Shown here one piece after another: positions 38,673 through 47,687 of a DNA stretch of 47,687 bases (its first letter is position 1; each line of letters starts with the position of its first letter). The stretch spans positions 1 through 47,687 of the forward strand of contig KV919210.1 of the NCBI GenBank assembly GCA_002049455.2. The letters run 5' to 3'. The position numbers and the translations under genes are program-made. The notes under the pieces are model-generated. The model saw nothing but the letters and a program-made list of their open reading frames with translations, was not told where the DNA came from and made no database searches. Source of the DNA: Porphyra umbilicalis. Its lineage: Eukaryota; Rhodophyta; Bangiophyceae; Bangiales; Bangiaceae.

Positions 38673-40804
38673 ATGGTCGCCTTCTCCCTTGTGCTGGCTG
38701 TCGCCGCCGCGGCACTAGCCGCGGCGGCGGCGCCTACCGAGGCGCTCCAGGCATACAACTCGTCGGCGACACTTGAGGAGCCCGTGGCGGTCTTGCACTG
38801 GACGCTCAACGACACCTCGGTGCAGATGGCCCTGGTCATCACCGACCCGGCGGTCGTAACCGCAACCGCGTCGACCCTGTGGCTCGGCATTGGCGTTGGG
38901 GAGCCCACGTCGGGCGGCATGCTCGGCGCGGATATCGTGACGGGGGAATTTGCCACCGCCGGCGCGACGACGTGCCGCCTCGTCGACCGCCACGTGCCGC
39001 AGGTGGCCTACCCACTCGGCTCCACCGCCGGCGGCGGGGAAGGTGTTTTCCCTGTTGAGGACGATTGTGGGACGGTGCCGACGTGGGCGCTGGTCGCCTG
39101 CACAATCGAGCCAGAAACCGGGACGATGACCCTCGAGGTCACCCGCGACTTGGCGGCGGGGGACCCTGCGCAGGATCGGGACATTGTGGCCGGCCGCAAC
39201 ATCCTCCTCTTTTCCTATGGCGACGGGTTTGGGTACCACGGGCCCCGCCGCCGGAGCGTGGCGGTGGACCTGACCAAGACGGGGCCGCAGGCGACAGGCG
39301 ACCGGGGGCTGGAGGAGGACGGCCGCCTGCCGCCCGATGTGGTCGCCTCGCAGCTGCTGACCATACCCAACTACCCCATCCCGACCAACCGCACCGAGTA
39401 TGCGTGCATGAGCTTCACCGCCGACTTGCCGACCAACTTGACGACCGGCGGGCGGCGGCAAGTCGTTGCCGCCGAGGCGGTCATTGACAAGACGTCGGTG
39501 GCGGGCAAGATGGTGCACCACTTTCTCATCTTTTCGTGCCCGGCGTCGGCGGGCGGCCTTTGGGAAAAGTTCAAGGACACGCCGGGCACGTGCTTTGACG
39601 AGCAGCTGGCCTGCAATGACGTTTTGTGGGTGTACGTTGACACGTCTCGTGTGGTGGGGAGGGGAGAGCTTCCTCGAAGATGGGTGCTTGGGGTGACGCG
39701 GGCTTCTTGCGAGTCCACTCGAGCTAACTGGCTGTGCTGCTGGTGCTTTGTCACGGTTCTGGGTGTGCTTGGCCCCTTTTTGGTCGACCGACGCAGGTGG
39801 GCGGCCGGCGCGGACCCGCTGGTCATGCCTTCAGTGGCAGGCTTCCCCGTCACGGAAGAGGAGCGCTTTTACGTCATGCAGGTACGGGAACTCTTTCTCA
39901 TCAACGAAGACAAAGTGATGAACGGGAAATGGAGCCCTGCTACACTTGTAGGAATCGCACTTCACTGGTTCGGCACTGACCACCACGTTCTATGGCCTTG
40001 GGTCGCGCTTGACTGTCTCTCTCTCCCGGCTGTGTCTTTCTGTTTGCGCCCACCATTGCCTCTGCTTCCCCACAGGTGCACTACGATAACCCAGCTGGCA
40101 TCGAGGGGGCCGTGGACAACTCATCCGTGCGCCTTTTCTACTCGAATACCCCCCGGCAGTATGATGCGGGAACCCTGACCATTGGCGACGCGCTCATCCA
40201 CTTGCAGGACCAGCCCGTGGAGGGCAACCGCAACTACACTTTTACGTGCCCCTCTGAGTGCACGTCCCAAATGGTGCAGCCGAGCGTCACGGTCTTTGCG
40301 TCGATGCTCCACGCGCACCTGACGGGCCTGCAGCTGTGGACCAACTTGTACCGCAACGGCACCTTTGAGCGCACCATCGAGGCCGCCCACTATTGGTCCA
40401 ACGAGCACCAGCGCAACACGCTGCTCAACGATACGGTGACGCTGCTGCCCGGCGACGAGCTCCGCATGTCGTGCCTGTACGACGTGGCCAAGGTCAACGC
40501 CACGGACGGGGCGCCGCCGGTGTTTGGGCTCGCCACCGACGAGGAGATGTGCATGTCCTTCCTCTTTGTCTACCCGCGGCCGACCAAGGCGGTCGTGCCG
40601 CCGGCGACGGTGACGCCGCGCCTCGGCTACTGCGCGCCCGTGTACACGGACGAGGAGGGGACGGTCGGCACGTTTTGCGGGGACTTTTCCAACTTCACCG
40701 CCCCCGGCTCGGTGCTGCCGTTTGACGGCGCCGCGCTGCCCGACACGGGCGGGCTGGTGGAGGTCTTTGGGGGGGCCCCGACGTGCAGCGCCGTCGCCGC
40801 CTGA
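38673..40804 (+). CDS. DOMON-domain, copper type II ascorbate-dependent monooxygenase (DBH/MOXD-like), 3 exons
   Basis: Start ATG 38673 gives a signal peptide (MVAFSLVLAVAAAALAAAAA). Exons 38673-39631, 39797-39881 and 40076-40804 join to ~590 residues; introns of 165 and 194 bp begin GTACGT and GTACGG and end GCAG and ACAG, and splicing creates DVLWVWAAGADPL and YVMQVHYDNPAG, both expected in the family. A DOMON domain (VLHWTLNDTSVQMALVI, WLGIGVGEPTSGGMLGADI) is followed by two copper domains. Copper ligands: HH in KMVHHFLIF, His in VHYDNP, HAH in SMLHAHLTG and Met in DEEMCMSFLF, all matching dopamine beta-hydroxylase and peptidylglycine hydroxylase. Several N-x-S/T sites fit secretion. No transmembrane anchor is evident at the C-terminus. 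It would hydroxylate an unknown substrate using ascorbate and O2 in the secretory route. Confidence 0.92.
39632..39796 (+). other. Intron 1 of the copper monooxygenase gene
   Basis: GTACGT donor at 39632 and GCAG acceptor ending 39796, 165 bp. The length is a multiple of three and no stop lies inside, so unspliced reading is also open; the encoded intron sequence is unlike the family. Confidence 0.88.
39882..40075 (+). other. Intron 2 of the copper monooxygenase gene
   Basis: GTACGG donor at 39882, pyrimidine-rich 3' part and CCCACAG acceptor ending 40075, 194 bp. Joining gives MQVHYDNP, the copper-ligand motif. Confidence 0.92.
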
Positions 40805-41484
40805 GCCGCCGCGGCCGCGGCTGGGGTGACGGAGGGGGGGGGGGGGTCGGTGCTCTGCATCAGGGGGGGGGAGGCGCACTGCTCGTCTAGATTTTTTTCA
40901 TCAGATAAAACGTTGCCGCACGTTGGCCCCGCAGGAGCCCCTGCGCCGCGTCGCACGGGTGGGGACGCGCACCCATTCCACATTCGGTGGCTCCCGCGCG
41001 GGGACTTGATCTGGATAGATCACGCGGGAAAACGGCAAGCGTTTGAACACTGATCCGAACCGCGCCGCGCGCGGCGCGGCCCCACGCGCAAATTTCAAAG
41101 CGCCGCCGCGCCGCGCCACCGCCCCGCGGCGGCCCCCCCCGCCCGCCGCCCGCCCGCCGCCCGCCCGCCGCGCGACAGTCTCGCGTGGCCGTGCCTTGTC
41201 GCTGCCGCGCCGCCGCCGCAGGGGCGCGGCGGCGCGTGCGGCAGCGGGGGGGGGCGGGGGCACGGCGGCCGCCGCCCGCCCGCCCGCCGCCCGCGGTCGC
41301 CGGTCGCCGCCCGCCGCGTCTGCCGCCGACCGCCCCGCGCCACCGTCACGTCGCACGGGCACGCGCGCGTCCGCGACGCGCCGTCCCCCCGCGTCGTCGC
41401 CCCCCCCCACTGCCCGCCCCTTTGCAACGAGCGTCTTTGCCGCCACGCAGGAACCCCTGCCCCCCACCCCCCCCCCCACCAACC
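40805..41484. other. Intergenic low-complexity region
   Basis: Contains two G runs (about 40834-40845 and 40864-40871), a short AT-rich patch (40888-40915), then C-rich low-complexity DNA up to the probable start of the next gene. No gene supported. Confidence 0.4.
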
Positions 41485-44400
41485 ATGACCGACGCGCACG
41501 CGGCTCCCCCCCCCCCCTGCCCCCCCCCCGCCGCCGCCGCCGGCGGCGGGTGGCGTGGGAGTACGCGGCGCCGCGGGCGTACGCCCTCGGCGTGGAGGAC
41601 CCCCCCCCCACGGTTGCGGCGGCGGCCGCCGCGGCGGCGGGCGAGGCGTACCTCCCCCCGAGGCGGTCGTGGCGACGCTCCTCGCCGCCGCCCGCGACGG
41701 GCGCAAGGGCCTCCTCGACGCGGCCGCCGAGGCGGCCGGCTGGCGCGCCTACCTCGCCCGCTGCGAGTGCCCCGTGAGCTGGGAGGCGGTCGTGGAGGGG
41801 TCCTCCTCGGCGGCAAGGGGCGGTGGGGGGGTGGGGGGGGGGGTGGGGGAAGACTGGGGGGGGGACGACGACGACGAGGAGGCGGCCGAAGAGGCGGCCG
41901 ACGAGGCGGCGCTGGGCGCGTTGGAGGGGGTGGGGGGGGGGGGGGGGGGGTTGCCGGGCGACTGGGGCGACGGCGCCGCGTCGCCGGAAACGGACGGCGA
42001 GCGGTGGTGGTCCGAGGCGGGCACCGGGGGTGGCGACGACGCCCGCGATGGCGCCTGGACAGAGGACGACGGCGGGGGCGGCGGCGACGGCGACGGCGTC
42101 GACGACGGCTGGGCGGGAGACGACATGGACGGTGCGGGGGGTGGGACCCCAGACGAGGGGTCTCCGACAGCGACCACGGGCGGCGGCTGGAGCGCCCGCG
42201 CCGCGCCACGCTCGGTCGGCTACAGTTCCCCGCCTGCGGCAGCATCCGCCTCTGCCGGGTCGTCCCCCCCCCCCCCCTCCCCCCCCCCGTGGCACGGCGG
42301 CGCCACCCCCCCCGACCGGGTCGGCCGCGACGGGGCGCCCCCCCCCCCCCCGGCGACAGCCTCGACGACGCCGTCGCCTGTGGCAGCGACGGCGGGCGCA
42401 CCACCGACGGTGGGGGCACCACAGACGGGGGCGCAAGCGACGGCGCCCGCGGGCCGCCCGCGTCCCCGCCCCCCGCCGCCGTGTCGGACGTGACGGCCGC
42501 GTCTGGGGGCAGCGGCGGGGCGCCGAGCCCCCCCACCCGCCCGCCCCCGTCGGTCGACTCGACGCCGCCCGTGTCGCCGTGCATGGGGGCCTTTCGGCCG
42601 CGGTCGCCCGCGGGGGGGGGGGCGGTCGCCCCGTGCGCGGGGTCCCCCCCATGGGGTGTCGCCGCCGCGGCTGCGGCTGCCGCCGCCGCCGCCGCCGTCG
42701 CCGCCGCCGCCGCTGCCGGCGGTACCGGCGACGCGTCGCCCGTCGGCGGCTCGCCGACCGCCCGCGACCGGTGGGCGGTGGGGGGCCTCCGCGCCGCCCT
42801 GCCGGCGGCGGCCACGCCGCCGGCCACTGGCGCGCACGGTGCGGTGTATGCGGCGGCGGCCGCCGCCACGACCGTCGGCCGTCGCCGACGCGCGGGGTGC
42901 GGCGGCGGCGGCGGCGGCGGCGGCGGGGGGGGGGGGGTGGGGGCGGCCGCGGCCCCCGCCGCCCCCGCTGGTGGCGACGGCGGCGCGCGAGTGAGCCGCC
43001 GCGGCGCCCGCGCGTGCGCGTCGCCGCGTGGCCCGACGGCACGTCCGACTCCTCCTCTGAGGGCGACGGCGGCGGCGGCAGCGACGACGGCAGCAGCGTC
43101 GGCGACGGCGGCGGCTGCGACGCGCCCGTGTGGGGTGGCCTCCCGCCGCGCCCGCCGCCGCCGCCCCTGTTTGACGGCGCCGCCGGCGGCGGCGGCTGCC
43201 CGATCCGCCGCGTCGTAGAGGTCGACGTGGACGGCGCCGCCGACGGGGATGACGAGGCCGACGCCGACGCCGACGGCGGGCGGGGCGCCCGTTGTGGGGG
43301 CGCCGCCGCCCGCGGCGGCGGCGAGCGCAGCGGCGCCACGAGTGGCACCGCCCGCGGCAGCGTCACCACGAGTGGCACCGCCCGCGGCAGCGGCGCCACG
43401 AACGGCACCGCCCGCGGCAGCGGCGCCACGAGTCCCACCGCCCGCGGCAGCGGGTGTGGCTACGGCGGCGCCGCCGCGAGCGCCGGCGCCTCGTCCACGT
43501 GCAGCGGCGACAGCCGCGGCAGCGGCGGGAGCGGCACGCGGCCCACAGCGGCGGCGCCGCCGACGACGCCGAGCCCCCCGCGGCGGGCGCCCCCCCCCCG
43601 GGCCCGACCCCGCCGTCACGCGGGGCGGGGGCGCGCCCCCCCCGGGGCGCCCCGTCCCCCCCGGCCGGCGGCGCCGCGGCCGCACCCGCCGGCCGGGGCG
43701 CGCCGCCGCCGCCGCCCGCCGGGCGGCGCGCCGCGGCTGGCGCGTCGCCCCCCCCGACCCCCCCCGACGGGGGTGGGTCCCCCCCGGCGCCGCCGCCGCC
43801 CGCGGCGGCGGCGCTCCCCCCCCCCGCCGCCGTCGACGGCGGCGGCCGCGCGCGGGCGCTCGCCGCCGCCCTCCGCGCCGCCGACCGGGCGGTCGGGTGG
43901 GCGGCGACCGCCGCCGCTGTCACGGCGGTTGCCGACGCGGTGGCGGCGCTCGGCGCTGCCGCCGCCGCCGCCGACGGCGGCGGTGGCGGCGGCGGTGGCG
44001 GCGGCGGCGCCACCCCCGCCACCGCCGCGGCACCGTCTCCACCGCGGCCGCGGTCGGGCGGGGTGCCCCCCTCCCCCCCCCCCCCCCCCGCACCCCGCCG
44101 GCCGCCGCCGGGGCGGTCACCTTGGCGGGCGGGGGGGAGCCCCCCCCCCCCTGGGTGGGGGGCACCCCTCCCCCCCCCCCTCCCCCCCCGCCGCCGCCAC
44201 GCCGACCCCCCGCCGCCGGCGGCGGGGCGGGCGCGCCTGCCGCGGGGTCCCCCCCCCCCCCCCCCCCCCCCCCCCGGGCGGGGGCCCCTCCTCACCGCCG
44301 CCGCCGCCCGCTGCTTGACCGCCCTCGCCGACGTGCACGCGGTTGTGGCGGCGGCGGGGGTGGGGGTTGCGGCGGCGCTCGCGGGCGGCGCGGGCGCCGA

Positions 44401-45087
44401 CGGCGCCGCCGCGCTGCGCGCCGCCCTGCACAGCAACCGCGTCGGCGCGGCGGCGGCGGCGCGCGCCGTGACGCTCCTCGCAGAGGGGGGGGGGTGGGGG
44501 GGGGGGCCCCCGCCCGCGCCCCCGCCGCCCACCGCGGGTGGCGCCGGCGCCGGCGGCGGCAGCAGCAGCAGGGGGAGTGGGGGGACGCGCCGCCCGCCGG
44601 CGGCGCGTCGCCCGCGACGGGCGGCGGCGGCGGCGGCGGGCGCCTCGACGCCGTCGGGCGGCGGCAGCAGCAGCGGCACGTCGGGCGGGAGCAGCGGCGA
44701 CGGGGGTGGGGCGGGCACCCCCCCCCCCGCCCCCGCCACGGCGGCGGCACCCCCCCCGCGGCACCCACCGCCGCCGCCGCCGCGGCGGCGGCGCTCGTCG
44801 GCGCCCTCACCCCCGCCGACGCGGTGGCGCTCGCGCGGTCCGTCCTCCGCGCGGGCGGCCGCGACGCGGTCGCAACGGCGGCGGCGGCGCGGCTCGCCGC
44901 CCGCGCGGCGGCCGTGGCGGCGGGGGGGAAGGAGGGGGGGACGGCGCGCCGCCGCCCGCCGCGTGGCGCGCGCTCGGCCGCGCGCTCGACGCCGCGCGCG
45001 CGCGGGGGCGGGGGGGGGGGGGGGTCCACCGCGCACTCACGCACGCCGCGACGGCGGTGCGGGCGGTGGGGGGGGGTGGGGGGGTAG
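41485..45087 (+). CDS. Very large Ala/Gly/Pro-rich protein, unidentified; frame changes at many poly-C/G runs
   Basis: Both strands are open in long frames, but a plus-strand path gives the most protein-like reading: ATG 41485 (MTDAHAAPPP), VAWEYAAPRAYALGVEDPP, then EAVVATLLAAARDGRKGLLD and WRAYLARCECPVSWEAV, an acidic Gly/Asp stretch (~41820-42200), DRWAVGGLRAALPAA, AAWPDGTSDSSSEGDGGG, PIRRVVEVDVDGAADGDDEA, and Ala-rich helices such as RALAAALRAADRAVGWA, LTAAAARCLTALADVHAVV and LVGALTPADAVALARSVLR. Adjacent pieces lie in different frames and the changes fall at poly-C or poly-G runs (about 41508-41531, 41653, 42330-42350, 42927-42936, 43590-43615, 44475-44505, 44930). A stop occurs at 45085-45087. 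Roughly 1,190 residues if joined. No known domain. It could alternatively be several genes or partly non-coding. Confidence 0.42.
43329..43448. repeat. 30-bp tandem repeat, 4 units
   Basis: Four 30-bp units (43329, 43359, 43389, 43419) around AGCGGCGCCACGAGTGGCAC encode SGATSGTARG-type decapeptides in the plus frame of the Ala/Gly/Pro-rich gene. Multiple-of-three length and synonymous-looking changes favour that frame being translated. Confidence 0.92.
44248..44275. repeat. C28 homopolymer
   Basis: An uninterrupted run of about 28 C within the Ala/Gly/Pro-rich gene; comparable long runs nearby are C13-C17 type tracts and a G22 run at 45212-45233. Frame calls across it cannot be trusted. Confidence 0.9.
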
Positions 45088-45441
45088 GCGCGCCGCCTGT
45101 GCCGGCACGAAATCACAAGGGCGACTGCTGTCGTTGTCTTCTTTTTTTCACCCGCTGGTGCGCGCGGTGGCAAACGGGTGGGGGGCGCCCGCTGGGTGCG
45201 GCCGCCGGCATGGGGGGGGGGGGGGGGGGGGGGCGACGCTGCTCCCCTACCCGCCACGACGCAGGTGGCGCCGCCGCGGCAGCGACGTGTGGGGGGGGGG
45301 GGCGCCGGCCGCTCGTGGCCGCCGGCGCGCGGCCGCGCATGGCCACGAGCGCCGACGCGCGGGCGGCAGACGCGGCGCCGGCAGTGTGGACGGTACTGTA
45401 GTTCGCCGCCAACCAAAAAAAGTTTTGTACCCGACGCCCGC
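45088..45441. other. Convergent intergenic region
   Basis: Between the Ala/Gly/Pro-rich gene (plus) and the aminotransferase (minus). Contains a T-rich patch near 45140-45150, the G22 run at 45212-45233 and a G10 run near 45291-45302. No gene seen. Confidence 0.5.
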
Positions 45442-46722
45442 CTAGGCCGCCTTGCCAAACGCCTGCGCCCAGGCGGCAAAGAGCACGTCTTGGCTCGCCG
45501 GGCAGCGCACGCCGAGCCTCAAAAACGCGGGCTGCCCGTAGCTCTGGCACCACCTGACCGGCACGCCCGCCGCCTGCGCCACGTCCGCCGCACGGCGGGC
45601 GGTGGCCTCCCCCCCCGTATCCACATACACCCACGGCACCCACGCCGGCGACGCGGCGTTGGGCGTCCACCCGAGCTCCCGCAGGCGCGCCTCTGTCTGC
45701 CGCTTCCACCCCGGCTGGGTCCCCCACGTGCGGCGGAGGTAGTCGCCGTCGCCCGCGGCGGCAACCGCAAACGCCTGCGCCGCCGAGTTGCAACTCCACG
45801 GCGTCTGCATCGCTTTGAGGGTGGTCGTCCACGCCGGCGACGCGGCAATGGTGCCGAGGCGGAGGCCCGGGCACGACCACAGTTTGGTCCACGAGCAGAT
45901 GACGACCACCTTGGTCGGGTACTTGTCAATGAGGGAGAGCGCGCTGGCGGCGCGCCAGTTGGGGCCCTCAAAGACGATGAAGCTCTCGTCGACAACGACC
46001 AGGCCGGTGGCGCCGTCGACGAGCGCGTCGAGCGCCGCCAAGTCCATCACGTCGCCGGTCGGCGAGTTGGGGTGGATGACGACCGTCACGCCGGCCGCGT
46101 TGGTCGAGTCGGGCGCAAGCACCTCCCGCCCCGACGCAATCGCCGCGCGGTCATACTCCTTGTACGCGGCGGCGTAGGGGCCCGGCTTGAACGCGCCGGG
46201 GGGGCCGACGCGCATGATCAAGTCGATAAACTCAGACGCGCCATTGCCGAGCAGCATCTGCGACGCGGGGAAGGACGTGAGGCGCGCCATGGCCGCCAGC
46301 GCGTCGCCCGTGTCGGCGGCGGGGTAGTGGTGGATGTGCGCGAGCGCCGCGGCGGCGGCGGCCACGGCCGGCGCGGGCGCGCCGAGGGCGTTGGTCGTCA
46401 CGGAAAAGTCGTCGACAAACGAGTCGCCGCACGCGCGCCACGTCTGGCCGCCATGGACCTCCTGTGGGGAGGGCGGGTTACAAACAGCGGCGTCGCCAAA
46501 AAAGCGGCGGTCAGGGACAACGAGAAGAACATGCGAGCAAGTGGGGCAATGTCAGGACCACTGGCACGATTCAGAGGAAAAGCACGGTCTCTGCAGCACA
46601 CCAAAGGACTGGAAAAAGGCTACCCACAACACTGTCACCACCCCGACCCCAAGCCGTACCTGCGTCTTCTGGTCCCACAACATCTCAACGGTGTTCCCAG
46701 TCTCCTTCTCGGCCACAGCCAT
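45442..46722 (-). CDS. PLP-dependent aminotransferase, HisC/CobD-like, 2 exons
   Basis: Exon 1 46722-46660 (MAVAEKETGNTVEMLWDQKTQ) and exon 2 46461-45442 are joined across a 198-bp phase-0 intron (GTACGG donor, CCCACAG acceptor) to ~360 residues. The junction creates EVHGGQTW and VDDFSVTTNALGAPAP, the HGG...DFS.N.N.LG start typical of threonine-phosphate decarboxylase (CobD) and HisC-like class I/II fold enzymes. Further motifs: LLGNGASEFIDLIMRV, IHPNSPTGDV, VVDESFIVFEG (Asp to the PLP ring), CSWTKLWSCPGLRLG with the PLP Lys, and FLRLGVRCP with the C-terminal Arg. An in-frame ATG at 46992 would add ~90 residues with a possible targeting peptide, so the start is uncertain. Histidinol-phosphate aminotransferase and CobD-like decarboxylase are both possible. 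Confidence 0.82.
46462..46659 (-). other. Intron of the HisC/CobD-like gene
   Basis: On the minus strand the donor GTACGG begins at 46659 and the acceptor CCCACAG ends at 46462. The minus-strand reading into it hits a stop at 46552-46554, and removal restores the family's HGG...DFS motif. Confidence 0.88.
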
Positions 46723-47687
46723 GGCGAAGACGCTCCGGACGGCAGGCACGTGGGCTGGGTACGGGGCGGCGGGTGGCGCGGAGACACCAGCCAGCAGCGG
46801 CAGCGACCAAGCGGCGCACTGTCGACGGCGTCCCGACGGGGCGGCGGTGCTGGCAGTGGTGGTTGGTGGGCCGGCGCCGGCAGTGGGTGGAGGGGGGCCA
46901 TCGAGAGCCACTCGTGCTCTCGTCGGCGATGAAAAGCGCGTGGCAGACAGTGGCCGTCTGTACAAGGGAGTTGAGCCGATCAAATTATGCAACTACAATG
47001 AATTGTGACAACTATGTGTAATATAGCCCCCCTATGGTTTTTTGTTGATGACAGGATTCGCCGTCCATACTTCGTCCGCTCGAGGCGCTCGGATGCATCC
47101 GACCCATATGGGGACAACGCACCGCGTCGTCAAGCGTTTCATGATGAGAGTAGTGCCAGCGCGCGGCATGGGGCACCGCCAGCGGGTGACAACATCACCG
47201 CGGGCGCCGCACCGTGGCATGCAGCATCAATGGCGGGTGTAGATGACGCGGGGCCAGCGTCATGAGATCGCCGCCTGACCGTTCCTTGACGGCCGAGCGT
47301 CGAGGGCGGCATCGTCCGTGGCTGCACGGGTGCCCCCGCCCGCCGCCGCCGCGCTGCCGCCGAAAACGAGAAAGGCGGCGACCTCACCGCCACCCCCACC
47401 AATTGCGACGAAAGCAGCGACTTGACCGTCACTGCCACCCCCGCGTGGCGAGGTGAGCCACGCCGCGATCCCCCGCTGGGGGGTGGGAATCGCCGACCTG
47501 GGGGAGGACTGCCGCGGCCAGAGGCGCTACGCTGACGCAGAAAATAGTACCAATGCCGCAACCGTGAGATGCCTGCAAGCGTAGCGTGGCGACACGGCAG
47601 CGTCGCAGCAGCGGCAGCAGCGGTGGCGCCCCGCCACAGCCGCCACATCGCACCCGTCGCCGCCCCCACGGGGTGCACCGTCGCCGG
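46723..47687. other. Upstream region of the aminotransferase, no supported gene
   Basis: About 960 bases up to the window edge. The first 270 may be a 5' extension of the aminotransferase frame. An AT-richer patch lies at about 46975-47050 and could be promoter DNA. Open frames to the edge on either strand have no recognisable domain. Confidence 0.4.

Noticed and set aside
41346..43685. 779-codon minus-strand frame
   Set aside because: Low-complexity Arg/Pro/Ala text opposite a plus-strand path with acidic and helical segments; the plus strand is the better though uncertain candidate.
47139..47678. 179-codon minus-strand frame at the window end
   Set aside because: No domain, repetitive composition and no supporting splice or start context.

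Overview
The window looks like nuclear DNA of a very GC-rich, intron-poor eukaryote, most plausibly an alga; a bangiophyte red alga such as Porphyra/Pyropia is my guess, not a demonstrated fact. The evidence is: proteins with eukaryotic architectures (DOMON plus copper monooxygenase with a signal peptide, F-box protein with a phloem-protein-2-like region, Rubisco-methyltransferase-like SET protein, SOUL haem-binding protein, peroxisome-type beta-oxidation enzyme); short GT-AG introns in two genes; a Kyakuja-Dileera-Zisupton (KDZ) type transposase; and long G/C homopolymers and GGC repeats.

Layout. 1-3.3 kb: 3' part of a beta-oxidation polypeptide that joins 3-hydroxyacyl-CoA dehydrogenase and 3-ketoacyl-CoA thiolase in one chain, convergent with a SOUL gene carrying an in-frame 48-bp repeat. 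3.3-28.7 kb: an accessory, transposon-rich stretch. It holds an unidentified gene pair (6.0-8.3 kb), a PIF1-family helicase with an altered Walker A motif, a frameshifted Fe(II)/2-oxoglutarate oxygenase-like gene, opposed G-rich and C-rich minisatellites, a KDZ transposase pseudogene with two in-frame stops, a 335-bp tandem duplication over its 3' end, a decayed 3'-5' exonuclease-fold gene with one in-frame stop, and a ~157-bp minisatellite. 28.8-35.3 kb: housekeeping-type genes: an HhH-GPD (endonuclease III family) DNA glycosylase, an F-box/PP2-like protein and a SET-domain methyltransferase. 35.7-38.2 kb: a clearly AT-richer island with three inverted-repeat elements, two of them nested and flanked by TA. 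38.6-46.7 kb: an intron-containing DOMON/copper monooxygenase, a very large Ala/Gly/Pro-rich gene, and an intron-containing PLP aminotransferase of the HisC/CobD type.

Two themes recur. First, in four genes (oxygenase, glycosylase, F-box/PP2, Ala/Gly/Pro-rich gene) the coding frame changes at or next to a run of C or G, usually 6-17 bases long, so much apparent breakage may be homopolymer miscounting. Second, the transposon genes are broken by single in-frame stop codons outside homopolymers, which looks like real decay. I see no operon-like organisation, CRISPR array or RNA gene.
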